64,000 nucleotides of DNA, taken from assembly GCF_017569925.1 (NCBI RefSeq), contig NZ_CP050854.1, positions 3,224,001 through 3,288,000 on the forward strand. Reading direction: 5' to 3'. The notes below the pieces were generated by a model, which was not told where the DNA came from, made no database searches, and saw only the letters and a program-made list of their open reading frames with translations. Both the position numbers and the translations under genes were made by a program. This document shows positions 53,171 through 62,249 of the stretch, one piece after another. Numbering within the stretch: position 1 is the first letter of the stretch; every line of letters starts with the position of its first letter. The stretch is from Brenneria izadpanahii (GTDB lineage: Bacteria > Pseudomonadota > Gammaproteobacteria > Enterobacterales > Enterobacteriaceae).

Positions 53171-54556
53171 TTATTGCTTGGCCGAAAAATCTACGCGCTT
53201 GATCTCTCCCACCAGGAACAGGTAACAGAAGATAGCCAGGGCGGCGAAGACGGAAACGTACAGCAGCGCGCCGCCGAACGAACCGCTTGTCGCCACGATG
53301 TAGCCAATAACGATTGGCGTCACGATACCGGCGATATTGCCGATGGTGTTGAACACGCCGCCGCTCAGGCCGATGGCCTCTTTCGGCGAGGTATCGGCGA
53401 CGACCGCCCAACCCAGCGCGCCGACGCCTTTGCCGAAGAATGAGAAGGACATCAGGAAGATCACCAGTCCGATAGAGTCGGTGTAGTTACACAACACCAT
53501 CGACATGGAGCAGACCATGCCCAGGATAATTGGCGTCTTGCGGGCGAGAGACAGCGAATAGCCGCGTTTTAACAGCGCGTCGGATATCACTCCGCCTAAA
53601 ATCCCGCCGGCAAAACCGCAAATGGCGGGCAATGAAGAGGCGAAACCGGCGTTAAGTATCGTCAGGCCGCGTTCTTTCACCAGATAGATGGGGAACCAGG
53701 AAATGAAGAACCAGGTCAACGTCGAGATACAGTACTGACCGAGATAAACGCCGACCAGCAAACGCTGCGACAACAGCATGCCGATCGTGACTTTCGGTGC
53801 GTCCGACGCCGGTTCGGCCGCCTTATCGACAACCTCCGTTTTCTGCTTCGAATCCAGATCGACCAGCGCGCCGCCTTCACGCATGTAGTCCAGCTCTTCT
53901 TTGCTGATGCGCGGATGGTGCACCGGCGGATAAATCACCCGCAGCCAGATCAGGCTGATGATGATGCCGAGCGCGCCCATGAAGATGAACGGGCTGTGCC
54001 AGTCGGTGATGTGAACCAGCCATCCCATAATCGGCGCGAAAAACGCGGTGGCGAAATATTGCGCGGAATTAAAGATAGCCGACGCCGTAGCGCGCTCTTT
54101 TTGCGGAAACCATGAGGAAACGATTTTACTGTTGCCAGGGAAAGCGGGACATTCCGCCAGACCGACAATAAAACGCAGCGTGAAAAGCAAAACCACGGCC
54201 AGCGATACTCCGCCGAATACCGTGATGCCGTGAAACAGAAAAATAAACCCTTGCAACAAGGTAAATAGCGACCAGAAAAAGATACTGCCGAAATAGACGC
54301 GTTTAGCGCCGTAGCGATCCAATAACCAGCCGCCTGGGATCTGGCCTATGACATAGGCCCATGCAAAGGCGGAAAAAATATATCCCATGGTGATTGAATC
54401 AATATTTAATTCATCGGCCATCGGCGAACCGGCGATAGCCAGTACCGCACGATCGCCATAGTTAATGGAAGTTACAATAAATAACATCAGAATGATGTAA
54501 TAGCGTACGTTCTTTTTCTTTTTTATATTTTCTTGCTGTTGAGCTAAGTGGGTCAT
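53171..54556 (-). CDS. MFS hexuronate/glucarate transporter (ACS family)
   Basis: 461-residue anion:cation symporter of the GudP/GarP/ExuT type: ILMLFIVTSINYGDRAVLAIAG in helix 1, AWAYVIGQIPGGWLLDRYGAKRVY, GLAECPAFPGNSKIVSSWFPQKERATASAIFNSAQYFA region, and WFFISWFPIYLVKERGL after the central loop. It is the first gene of the operon ending with garK, and a MocR-type gene lies upstream. Import of glucarate, galactarate or an aldonate fits the downstream enzymes. Confidence 0.93.
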   Translation of the reverse strand: MTHLAQQQENIKKKKNVRYYIILMLFIVTSINYGDRAVLAIAGSPMADELNIDSITMGYIFSAFAWAYVIGQIPGGWLLDRYGAKRVYFGSIFFWSLFTLLQGFIFLFHGITVFGGVSLAVVLLFTLRFIVGLAECPAFPGNSKIVSSWFPQKERATASAIFNSAQYFATAFFAPIMGWLVHITDWHSPFIFMGALGIIISLIWLRVIYPPVHHPRISKEELDYMREGGALVDLDSKQKTEVVDKAAEPASDAPKVTIGMLLSQRLLVGVYLGQYCISTLTWFFISWFPIYLVKERGLTILNAGFASSLPAICGFAGGILGGVISDALLKRGYSLSLARKTPIILGMVCSMSMVLCNYTDSIGLVIFLMSFSFFGKGVGALGWAVVADTSPKEAIGLSGGVFNTIGNIAGIVTPIVIGYIVATSGSFGGALLYVSVFAALAIFCYLFLVGEIKRVDFSAKQ

Positions 54557-55048
54557 TATTTACTCCAGCATCGAACAAAAACCAGTTTGTAGGGATATGA
54601 GGTACTAAGCTGGATACAACAAACGCGGATATTTTAGATATCTCTGATCCAGTGCACCATCATCGATAGGTTATATTCGGCATCCCGTTGTAAATAAAAA
54701 AACCTGTATTAATTAGATTATTGGTCAACGGGAAGCCAAGCGCCTCACGTTGATCAGTTTAGGGAGAGGAGTACATGCTGACCAGATACAGTTTTATTGC
54801 ATAAAAACAAACTGTATTGCTTTAAAAACAATACAGCTATAAAAACCAAAATAAATAAAAAACAATCAGTTATATATAAATTAGAAAAACTGATGTTTTA
54901 ATAATTTAACTGTATAGGTAACAATGGAATATTTTAGTGACCCCATCGACACTTTGTCGCCCCCCGAAATTCGGAGGGCAAAAAGAGGGAAAATTTATAA
55001 CAAAAAATATTTTATGAATTATTTATTTCATTTTTATATAAAATGAAT
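54557..55048. promoter_or_regulatory. Promoter region of the sugar-acid operon with shared site and palindrome
   Basis: AT-rich 490-base gap. TAAGCTGGATACAA at 54606-54619 lies 50 bases before the MFS start and matches TAAGCTGGATGCAA at 56530-56543, 51 bases before the MocR gene start. A second signal is the perfect inverted repeat CTGTATTG (54812-54819) / CAATACAG (54829-54836) with ATACAG again at 54786-54791. Two adjacent stems at 54947-54979 (CGACA/TGTCG, then GCCCCCCGAA/TTCGGAGGGC) lie past the 3' end of the MocR gene and may end its transcript. Confidence 0.5.
54947..54979 (-). terminator. Tandem stem-loops downstream of the MocR-type gene
   Basis: First stem CGACA (54947-54951) with TGTCG (54955-54959); second stem GCCCCCCGAA (54959-54968) with TTCGGAGGGC (54970-54979), one mismatch. 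They lie about 70 bases beyond the stop of the gene ending at 55049. No clear T-run follows on the minus strand, so efficiency is uncertain. Confidence 0.4.
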
Positions 55049-56479
55049 TTACACTACCATTTTATTTTCACTTAGAAACTCGTGAAATTCATCCTGATAG
55101 CGCTGTAAAAAAGCCACGTTGAATCGCGTCCAGGAACTGGTGCAGCGATGAGGATGAAATAATGTTCCCGGCGCTAAAAACAATTTATGTTGCCGCGCGA
55201 TTTCCGCCAGCTTCAAAGCATCAATGGCATTTTTCGTCGGGCGGGCATACAGATAAAAACCATTGACGGCCTGGGTATGAACCTGCCAGCCGATACGCTG
55301 AAAAAACTGGCTGGCGACGGTTTGCGCCTGGGCCAAACGGGTTCGCAGCCGGCTGCGGTATTTGTGATACTGCCCGTCTTGCAATACGGACAGAACCACT
55401 CGCTCGGTCAGTTCCGAACTGGTCAGCCCGGACATCATTTTAAAAACGATTAACCTTTCAACCAGATCCGTATTGCCGATGATGTATCCGACCCGGAGCG
55501 TCGGAGAGAGGGTTTTGGAAAAACTGCGAATTTGCGTAACGCGCTTCATCCCGCCCATTGACAGCAGCGATACCGCGTCTTGCGGCATCAGTTCTCCCGA
55601 AACGTTATCCTCCACCACATGGATATCGTACTGCTCCATTAAAGATAATATCTTGTGGGCCATGCCAAGCGACAGGCAGGCGCCGGTCGGATTCTGAAAC
55701 CAGGGATTGGTGATATACAGCCGCGGCTTCTCCCGGCGCAGCACTTCGGCCATACGATCAATATCCGGCCCCTGAGACGTCCAGGGAATGCCGATAGGCC
55801 GGATACCGCGCAACATCAGCGACGTGAGGAAGTTGCAATAGGCGGGTTCATCCACCAATACGCTGTCGCCGCGGCTCAGAAACGCCATGGAAACAATATC
55901 CAATGCTTTACTGGCGCCCTGCGTCAGCAGGATATTCTCTGGACTGACGGGCTGCATATTTTCCGGCAGCGTAACGGCCAGATGCTGGCGTAACGGCAGA
56001 TAGCCGCGGGATTCGCCATATCCTGAATTGCTCAGGCTCTGGCGGGACACGGTTCTCAGCGCTTTCGCCAGAATATCCTGTTGATACCAATCTTTCGGCA
56101 GCCATCCGCAGCTCAGTTGACGATATTCCGGCGAGGCGACATAAATGCTGGACAATAACCAGTAATCATTAACGGGGTTTATGGCAAAACTTTCATCGCT
56201 ATCGACAACCCGGGTTTCGCTTATTCCTGATTCGGCGACGTAAAAACCCGATCCAGGACGCGCCGTTATCCAGCCTTCGGCCACCAACTGTTCATAAGCC
56301 TGCACTATCGTGGAGTTGCTGACGGAAAATAAGCTGGCGCCGCGGCGCACCGACGGCAATCTCTGCCCTCCGGGCAGTTGCTTGCTGGCGATGGCGTTGC
56401 GAAGCGTGCTGACGACCTGTACGACCAAAGGTAAAGGGAGCGTTCTGTTAACGGGAGAAAAAAGCTGACTCACATGCAT
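55049..56479 (-). CDS. MocR-family regulator (GntR helix-turn-helix fused to aminotransferase-like domain)
   Basis: 476 residues. Residues about 15-80 form a GntR winged helix (VVSTLRNAIASKQLPGGQRLPSVRR, VSNSTIVQAYEQLVAEGWITARPGSGFYV). The rest is a fold-type I PLP domain, with NILLTQGASKALDIVSMAFL, VDEPAYCNF, NPWFQNPTGACLS, VVEDNVSGEL and the PLP lysine in IRSFSKTLSPTLRVGYI near 325. MocR proteins use PLP or its adducts with amines to control transport or metabolism genes. A near-identical 14-base site before this gene and before the MFS operon suggests it regulates itself and the sugar-acid operon. Confidence 0.93.
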   Translation of the reverse strand: MHVSQLFSPVNRTLPLPLVVQVVSTLRNAIASKQLPGGQRLPSVRRGASLFSVSNSTIVQAYEQLVAEGWITARPGSGFYVAESGISETRVVDSDESFAINPVNDYWLLSSIYVASPEYRQLSCGWLPKDWYQQDILAKALRTVSRQSLSNSGYGESRGYLPLRQHLAVTLPENMQPVSPENILLTQGASKALDIVSMAFLSRGDSVLVDEPAYCNFLTSLMLRGIRPIGIPWTSQGPDIDRMAEVLRREKPRLYITNPWFQNPTGACLSLGMAHKILSLMEQYDIHVVEDNVSGELMPQDAVSLLSMGGMKRVTQIRSFSKTLSPTLRVGYIIGNTDLVERLIVFKMMSGLTSSELTERVVLSVLQDGQYHKYRSRLRTRLAQAQTVASQFFQRIGWQVHTQAVNGFYLYARPTKNAIDALKLAEIARQHKLFLAPGTLFHPHRCTSSWTRFNVAFLQRYQDEFHEFLSENKMVV

Positions 56480-56529
56480 CCTCGTAATAAGTAATGAGTA
56501 CCGATAATTTCACATTCAAACCGTGTAAT

Positions 56530-56543
56530 TAAGCTGGATGCAA
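56530..56543. promoter_or_regulatory. Candidate MocR site before its own gene
   Basis: TAAGCTGGATGCAA differs by one base from 54606-54619 in the MFS operon promoter; both occur at the same distance and in the same orientation relative to the downstream start codon. Read as an operator by position; not otherwise supported. Confidence 0.45.
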
Positions 56544-56715
56544 TCCTGATGAATTGCGCCAGATGCAGGGCGGGAAAAGTGCTGGAATATCACTGTGCCA
56601 TATCCGAAGCTCGCTGAGAAGTAGTTACGTCTTATCTGACGCCGAGCCGCCGGGGAAAAGCGCGGACGAATATCCAATGATATACGCCGTTATCCGGCGC
56701 TCGCCAAAATGACAA

Positions 56716-57378
56716 TCAGCGATTAAAGTAGTTTTTCTCCAATATCGATGCGCCGTCGTCAATCGCTTTATGAATTGATTTTATACCGCGCTCGCCGTCC
56801 CCTTCCGCCAGAGCCAGCAATAATTCATCGTAATTGTGCTGACGTTGGACGGTATCCGCGGATTGGGGATAAAGATAGTTAAAACACGGCCCAATCTGCA
56901 CCCATAGCTGTTCGATCAACGAGAGCAGCGTCGGCATATCGGCATAACCATAGAGCGTAAAACGGAATTCGTGGTTGGCCTTGAGGGACGCTTCAAAATT
57001 CCGCACGATCTTGCTGGACCTGAACTGACGGTTCAACATGGTCAAATGCGCCAGCTTGTCGGCATCCATCGCCTGGGCGGCCTGCGATACCGCCAGCCCC
57101 TCCAATTGTTTCCGAATCAGGGTGATTTCCCGATACCTGCTTAATGGCATCACTGGAACCAAAAACGCTTTTGCCGGGGTCGCCTCCAGCGCGCCGGCCG
57201 ACACCAGGCGCAACAAGGCTTCGCGCACCGGCGTAACGCTGGTGCCCAACTTCTCGGCAATCTCGTTCGTCACCAGACGCGCTCCGGGTTTCAGCATGCC
57301 GACAATCAATGCGCTTTTCAGTTGGGCTTCTACTTGCATGGTCAGGCTAAGGCGCTGCGCTTTCCCCATCTCGAACAT
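56716..57378 (-). CDS. GntR-family regulator, FadR subfamily (FCD domain)
   Basis: 220 residues: N-terminal winged helix (MQVEAQLKSALIVGMLKPGARL, TNEIAEKLGTSVTPVREALLRLVSAGAL) and an all-helical FCD ligand domain with the metal-site His residues around RQFRSSKIVRNFEASLKANHEFRFTLYG region and QHNYDELLLALAEGDGERG. It is transcribed away from the ABC importer operon at 57565, so it probably represses that operon. The 186-base gap between them has an AT-rich imperfect palindrome around 57443-57462 (ACATATTATATAGGATATAT) as possible operator. Confidence 0.92.
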   Translation of the reverse strand: MFEMGKAQRLSLTMQVEAQLKSALIVGMLKPGARLVTNEIAEKLGTSVTPVREALLRLVSAGALEATPAKAFLVPVMPLSRYREITLIRKQLEGLAVSQAAQAMDADKLAHLTMLNRQFRSSKIVRNFEASLKANHEFRFTLYGYADMPTLLSLIEQLWVQIGPCFNYLYPQSADTVQRQHNYDELLLALAEGDGERGIKSIHKAIDDGASILEKNYFNR

Positions 57379-57564
57379 ATAACTTTTTCCTTTAGTTAAA
57401 AGATGATTTTGCTTTTGCAGTTTAATCGTTAGCTTGCTAAAAACATATTATATAGGATATATCGTGTATTTTGCAGTTGGGCAGCATTCGTCCAAATCTG
57501 TGACGAATAGCGTACATCAATGCTTACGTCAGCCCTTTGGGGCTATGTTTTGGGAACGATCGTC

Positions 57565-59058
57565 ATGAAAAAACCTGCCTTAACGTTAATCTCGCTCGCA
57601 CTGCTGTCCGGTCTGCTATCGCCGCCGTCGATGGCTTCGGCGTTGACGATCGCCCAACCTGCCTCCGCGACGGCGATGGATCCCGGATTTTTGAAAGAAT
57701 CGGCCACGCTGGTCGATAACGTCTTCGATACGTTGGTATTACGCGATTCGCAGATGAAACTCCAGCCAGGATTAGCGACCTCCTGGCAATCCATCGATGA
57801 TACAACCTGGGAATTCGATCTTCGCCAGGGCGTGAAATTCACCAATGGCGAACCGGTCAATGCGCAAGCCGTTAAATTCTCCATCGATCGCATTCTTGAT
57901 CCGGCCAATAATGCGCCGACCATCTCCTATATCCGCACCATTAAATCAGTAGAGGTTATCGGCGACTATCGCGTGCGTTTTCATACGGACGGTCCGGACC
58001 CCCTGCTGCCTACGCGTCTGAGCCGTTATCCGGCTTATATCGTACCGCCGGAATATGTAACCAAAGTCGGCGCGGCGGAGTTTGCCCGCAAACCCATCGG
58101 CAGCGGCGCGTATCGGGTTGAAACCTTCATTCCTGATGAAAAAGTGGTGATGCAGGCAAACAGCGCTTACTGGCGCGGCAAGCCGTCGATTGACACCGTT
58201 ACCTGGCGTCCGATACCGGAGGCCACGGCGCGGATAACGTCATTGTTGACCGGCGAGGTTCAGCTCGTCGATAGCGTGCCGGTAGATTTGGTGCCGGCGC
58301 TGAAAAACAAACCGGGCATCCATTTGGTGCAGGTCAAAGGCGGCGGACTGACGATCTATCTGGGACTGAAAAACGATCAGAAGCCGCTGGATGATGTGCG
58401 CGTGCGGCAGGCGCTGTCGCTGGCGCTGAACCGGAACGCCTATACCACCCAGCTGCTGCACGGGTTCGGCGCCCCGACCGGCACCATGGCCGGTGAAAAA
58501 GATTATGGCTATCAGCCGATACCCGCGCCGGCGCAGGATATCGCCAAAGCCAAATCTCTGCTGGCGCAAGCGGGCTATCCGGATGGATTTACCCTGCGCT
58601 TCCAGGCGCCGCGCCGCTATATCGCCAGCGCGGACGTCGCCCAGGCCATCGTGCAGGATCTTGCCGCGATCGGCGTCAAAGCGCAGTTGGAAGTGCCGGA
58701 ATGGTCGGTTTACACGCAACAGGTGGCGGCGAAAAAGCAGGCGCCGATGTATATGCTGGCCTGGGGCTCAACGCAGACGCTGGATGCCGATGCGGCGCTG
58801 TACCCCATCCTGCATTCAGGCGAACCCTACTCAACGGTGAGCCTGCCCGAACTGGATAAGTTGCTCAACGAAAGCCGCAATACGGTGAATGCCGTGAAAC
58901 GCGAAAAAATATTACAGCAGATCCAGGATATCGTCGCGCAGCAGCAGCCGCTGATCCCGCTCTACCGGGAAGATTCGCTCTATGCCGGCAGCGATGACCT
59001 GACGTTTACCGGCCGCGCCGATGCCCGGATACCATTGTTCGATCTGAGGCTGAAATGA
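57565..59058 (+). CDS. ABC transporter periplasmic solute-binding protein (family 5, DppA-like)
   Basis: 497 residues; signal peptide MKKPALTLISLALLSGLLSP with cleavage probably after MASA near residue 26. Family 5 features: VDNVFDTLVLRDSQMKLQPGLATSWQ region near 50-76, WEFDLRQGVKFTNGEPVNAQAVKFSIDRI region near 80-110, GAYRVETFIPDEKVVM near 180, and DDVRVRQALSLALNRNAYT near 275. Binds oligopeptides or related amino-acid derivatives. The ATG at 57565 is chosen because the signal peptide begins there. It overlaps the next gene by four bases. Confidence 0.93.
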   Translation: MKKPALTLISLALLSGLLSPPSMASALTIAQPASATAMDPGFLKESATLVDNVFDTLVLRDSQMKLQPGLATSWQSIDDTTWEFDLRQGVKFTNGEPVNAQAVKFSIDRILDPANNAPTISYIRTIKSVEVIGDYRVRFHTDGPDPLLPTRLSRYPAYIVPPEYVTKVGAAEFARKPIGSGAYRVETFIPDEKVVMQANSAYWRGKPSIDTVTWRPIPEATARITSLLTGEVQLVDSVPVDLVPALKNKPGIHLVQVKGGGLTIYLGLKNDQKPLDDVRVRQALSLALNRNAYTTQLLHGFGAPTGTMAGEKDYGYQPIPAPAQDIAKAKSLLAQAGYPDGFTLRFQAPRRYIASADVAQAIVQDLAAIGVKAQLEVPEWSVYTQQVAAKKQAPMYMLAWGSTQTLDADAALYPILHSGEPYSTVSLPELDKLLNESRNTVNAVKREKILQQIQDIVAQQQPLIPLYREDSLYAGSDDLTFTGRADARIPLFDLRLK

Positions 59059-59915
59059 TTGCGCCGGGTTATGCGCTGAAGAGAAAACCGCGCCGTCAAT
59101 TTTACGGCGATGGCGTTATCGGCGGGTTGCTGCTGGCGATAACGATCGCCTCGGCGATACTGTCCCCCTGGCTGTCGTTGCCCGACCCGCTGGCCAACAA
59201 TCTGGCGGATGTTTTCATGCCGCCGGGCAGCCGTACCGCCTCAGGCATGCACTGGCTGGGAACCGATCAACTGGGACGCGACATGCTAGCGCGCATTCTT
59301 TCCGGCGCTCGGCTATCGTTATTCGTGGTGCTGATGGCGGCGGCGATCGCCGCGGTTATCGGCAGCCTGCTGGGAATGCTGGCGGGATACGTCGGCGGCT
59401 GGCTGGATGCGGTAATTATGCGCCTGATGGATATTCAACTGGCGGTTCCGTTTATTCTGCTGATCCTGCTGGTGATGGCGCTGTTCGGCACCTCGCTGAG
59501 CAATATCATCGTCATTATGGGCGTGAGCAGCTGGGCTATTTACGCCCGCGTCGCCCGCGCCAAAACGCTGGAAATCCGGGAGCTGGAATATATTGAATCG
59601 GTGCGCGCCATGGGGTTTTCCACCCCGCGCATTCTGCTGCGCCACGTATTGCCCAATCTCGCCACGCCCTTGATTGTCCTGCTGACGCTGGATATCCCGC
59701 GCTTGATTGTTCTTGAAGCCTCCATCGGCTTTCTCGGCATGGGGATTCAGCCCCCGACGCCTACGCTGGGCAACCTGGTCGGCGAAGGCCGATCTTATAT
59801 GCTGCTGGCGCAGTGGCTGGTGTTGTACCCAGGACTGGCGATCGCCGCGCTGGTGGTCGGCTGTAATCTTCTGGGCGACAGCCTGTTGCGTAAAACCCGC
59901 ACGAGGCTCGACTGA
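59055..59915 (+). CDS. ABC transporter permease (DppC/OppC-like)
   Basis: 286 residues; N-terminal helix after a short cytoplasmic segment, then periplasmic MPPGSRTASGMHWLGTDQLGRDMLARIL, the DppC/NikC-type hallmark GTDQLGRD. The binding-protein-dependent EAA loop is in EYIESVRAMGFSTPRILLRHVLPN near residue 180. ATG overlaps the stop of the binding protein gene, so translation is coupled. DppC-like precedes DppB-like here, the reverse of the usual order. Confidence 0.93.
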   Translation: MIAPGYALKRKPRRQFYGDGVIGGLLLAITIASAILSPWLSLPDPLANNLADVFMPPGSRTASGMHWLGTDQLGRDMLARILSGARLSLFVVLMAAAIAAVIGSLLGMLAGYVGGWLDAVIMRLMDIQLAVPFILLILLVMALFGTSLSNIIVIMGVSSWAIYARVARAKTLEIRELEYIESVRAMGFSTPRILLRHVLPNLATPLIVLLTLDIPRLIVLEASIGFLGMGIQPPTPTLGNLVGEGRSYMLLAQWLVLYPGLAIAALVVGCNLLGDSLLRKTRTRLD

Positions 59916-59916
59916 T

Positions 59917-60831
59917 ATGGTGAGATACGTGCTGTCCCGCGTCGGGCAATCCGTTCTGGTGATGTTCGGCGTATCTATCCTGATTTTCTACAGCCTTCAT
60001 CTGACCGGCGATCCGGCGGCGGTGATGATGCCGCCCGGTTCCTCGCAGCAGGAGATCGACCATTTTCGTCACAGCATGGGCTTCGATCGCCCTCTGCTAT
60101 GGCAATACGGTCATTATCTGTATGGCGTCTTACAGGGCGATCTCGGCGATTCGCTGCGCTACAGCCAGCCCGTTAGCGCCTTGATTGGCGATCGCGTTCC
60201 CGCCACCTTGCTACTGGCCGTCAGCGCCCTGTCCTGGAGTACCGTCGTCGGTCTGACGCTGGGGATCATCGGCGCGCTATGGCAAAACAGCCTGTGGGAT
60301 TTGCTCTCGCGCCTGCTGGCCTTTTCCGGTCAGGCCATACCTGTGTTCTGGCTGGGGCTGCTGATGATTCTGTTCTTCAGCCTGGATCTGCGCTGGCTGC
60401 CATCCGGCGGTTACGGCGACCTGAGTCACCTGATTATGCCGGCCGTCAGCCTCGGCGCCTATTACATGAGCGCGATCGCCCGGCTGGTGCGCGCCAGCCT
60501 GATCGACGTCATGCAGCAGGATTATATTCGGACGGCCCGCGCCAAGGGGCTGAGCGCCTGGCGCATCGTGGTGCGCCACGGTCTGCGCAATGCATTGATT
60601 CCGGTGGTTACGGTACAGGGCATGTACTTCGCCTCGCTGCTGGGCGGCGCATTGGTGACGGAAATCATCTTTGCCTGGCCGGGCATCGGCCGTTTGGCGG
60701 TGCAGGCGATCCAGAACCGTGATTTTCCGTTGGTACAGGCCATCGTGCTGTTGGCCGCGCTGGTGTTTGTGACCGTAAACCTGATCATCGACCTGCTGTA
60801 TGTGTTGCTTAATCCGAGGATACGACTGTGA
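59917..60831 (+). CDS. ABC transporter permease (DppB/OppB-like)
   Basis: 304 residues; N-terminal VRYVLSRVGQSVLVMFGVSILIF helix, HLTGDPAAVMMPP, LGDSLRYSQPVSALIGDRVPATLLLA, and the EAA loop YIRTARAKGLSAWRIVVRHGLRNALIPVVTV region near 205-235, followed by FAWPGIGRLAVQAIQNRDFPLVQA. The start at 59917 is one base after the DppC stop; a longer frame from 59707 overlaps DppC and is not homologous. No ATPase gene is seen in the window. Confidence 0.93.
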   Translation: MVRYVLSRVGQSVLVMFGVSILIFYSLHLTGDPAAVMMPPGSSQQEIDHFRHSMGFDRPLLWQYGHYLYGVLQGDLGDSLRYSQPVSALIGDRVPATLLLAVSALSWSTVVGLTLGIIGALWQNSLWDLLSRLLAFSGQAIPVFWLGLLMILFFSLDLRWLPSGGYGDLSHLIMPAVSLGAYYMSAIARLVRASLIDVMQQDYIRTARAKGLSAWRIVVRHGLRNALIPVVTVQGMYFASLLGGALVTEIIFAWPGIGRLAVQAIQNRDFPLVQAIVLLAALVFVTVNLIIDLLYVLLNPRIRL

Positions 60832-62207
60832 CGATAAATTCAGCGGCGATGTTGCAGGCGGCCCTGACGCTACTCGAACAGATCACGCCGTTTCGCAGCG
60901 TTTCCGGTCAGATCGGCCAGCAACGCGCGATGGCGCAATGGCTGGAAACGTGGCTGGTTCAGCAGATTGGCGCTCGGCCGGTGTTGCCGGTGGCGCAACA
61001 ACAGCGGCAAAACGCTCCGCCGCTGGTTCACGTCCGCCTCGACCGCGGCGCCGATAAAACGCTGGTGCTGTATAACATGTACGATGTCATGCCGGCGGAT
61101 GAAGACGGCTGGGAAGTACCGCCCTTTACCGGCGGCGTCCGTCACTGGCCGGAACTGGGCGACGTATACATTTCCCGCGGCGCGGAAAATAACAAAGGAC
61201 CGCTGGCCGGAATGCTCGTCGCGATCAAAACCCTGTGCGATAGCGGCAGGTTCCCGGTCAATCTGGAAATTATTGTGGAAGGCGAGGAAGAGATCGGCAG
61301 CGGTCAGTTGCGGCGCTATCTGGCGCAAACCCCCTGTCCGATTGCGCCGGCCGCCGCGGTGCTGTTCCCTTCCCTTTGCGAATACGGCGGCGGCCAACCG
61401 CGCGTCTATTTGGGCTTTACCGGTCTAAGCGGCGGACGACTGACGGTTAAAGGCGGCGACTGGGGCGGCCCGCAGGCGGCCATCCACGCCAGCAACGCCA
61501 GTTGGATCGCCAATCCGGCCTGGCGGCTGGTGCAGGCGCTGCATGCCATCGCGCCGCCGGAGAAGAACGGCGTTTTGGCGACCATCAAGCCTGATGACGA
61601 AGCCAACATGCTGCTGGCCAGACTGGCCGATAGCTTCAGCATCGACGACGAACTGCGCTTTCGCCGCAGCCGGCGTCTGACGTTGACCGGCGATACGCTA
61701 AGCTGCCTGCAAACCTTTATCGGCAGCGCCGTGCTTAACCTATCCGAAATCAAAACCGCTCCCGCCGGCGCGCGCGGGGTCATTCCGCCATTCGCCGAAG
61801 CGGAGCTGGCGTTTCGCATACCTCCGGGGATCGACGGCGCGCAGTTGCTTAACGCCGCTTATGCGCGTCTGGCCGCTCCCGAACTGGCCGGCGCCGAACT
61901 GACGCTGGACGACAGCTACCCCGGCTACCGCTTCACCCTCGACGCGCCAGGCGTTCGCCAACTGCTTGCCAGCTATCGCCGGCTTGGCGCGCAAGCGCAG
62001 ATTTGGCCGTGGGCGCCGGGCTGCGCTCCCGCCTATGCCTTTGCGCCGGTTGCGCCCGCCTTTTTAATCGGCGGCCTGGGGCACGGCGGCAACGCCCATG
62101 GCGTAAATGAATTTGTCACGCTGCGCGGTTTGCAGCGTTTTATTGCGTCACTGATCAATTGGCTGACCCGTTTTACCGAGCCGGCCGAAGGCCAGCCGCT
62201 TACTTAG
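60828..62207 (+). CDS. M20-family amidohydrolase/peptidase with altered metal site
   Basis: 459 residues, GTG start overlapping the permease stop (GTGA). Two-domain M20 layout with the dimerisation insert around residues 195-310. The Glu pair of the active site is kept in VEGEEEIGSGQLRRYL near 150. The first metal ligand, usually His in GHxDV, reads NMYDVMPAD near 84 (Met for His), and the bridging Asp of the second motif reads GAENNKGPLAGM near 121 (Asn for Asp). It might be a subfamily with a different metal arrangement or a non-hydrolytic member. With the importer it would process an N-acyl amino acid or small peptide (inference). Confidence 0.85.
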   Translation: MTINSAAMLQAALTLLEQITPFRSVSGQIGQQRAMAQWLETWLVQQIGARPVLPVAQQQRQNAPPLVHVRLDRGADKTLVLYNMYDVMPADEDGWEVPPFTGGVRHWPELGDVYISRGAENNKGPLAGMLVAIKTLCDSGRFPVNLEIIVEGEEEIGSGQLRRYLAQTPCPIAPAAAVLFPSLCEYGGGQPRVYLGFTGLSGGRLTVKGGDWGGPQAAIHASNASWIANPAWRLVQALHAIAPPEKNGVLATIKPDDEANMLLARLADSFSIDDELRFRRSRRLTLTGDTLSCLQTFIGSAVLNLSEIKTAPAGARGVIPPFAEAELAFRIPPGIDGAQLLNAAYARLAAPELAGAELTLDDSYPGYRFTLDAPGVRQLLASYRRLGAQAQIWPWAPGCAPAYAFAPVAPAFLIGGLGHGGNAHGVNEFVTLRGLQRFIASLINWLTRFTEPAEGQPLT

Positions 62208-62249
62208 CCAGCACCAGGGAAATCGTTGTATCTGATTTCAGGACAATAT

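Noticed and set aside
59707..59916. Upstream extension of the DppB-like permease into the DppC-like gene
   Set aside because: The extension is out of frame with the homologous part of DppC and has no membrane-protein character; the ATG at 59917 fits the family start.
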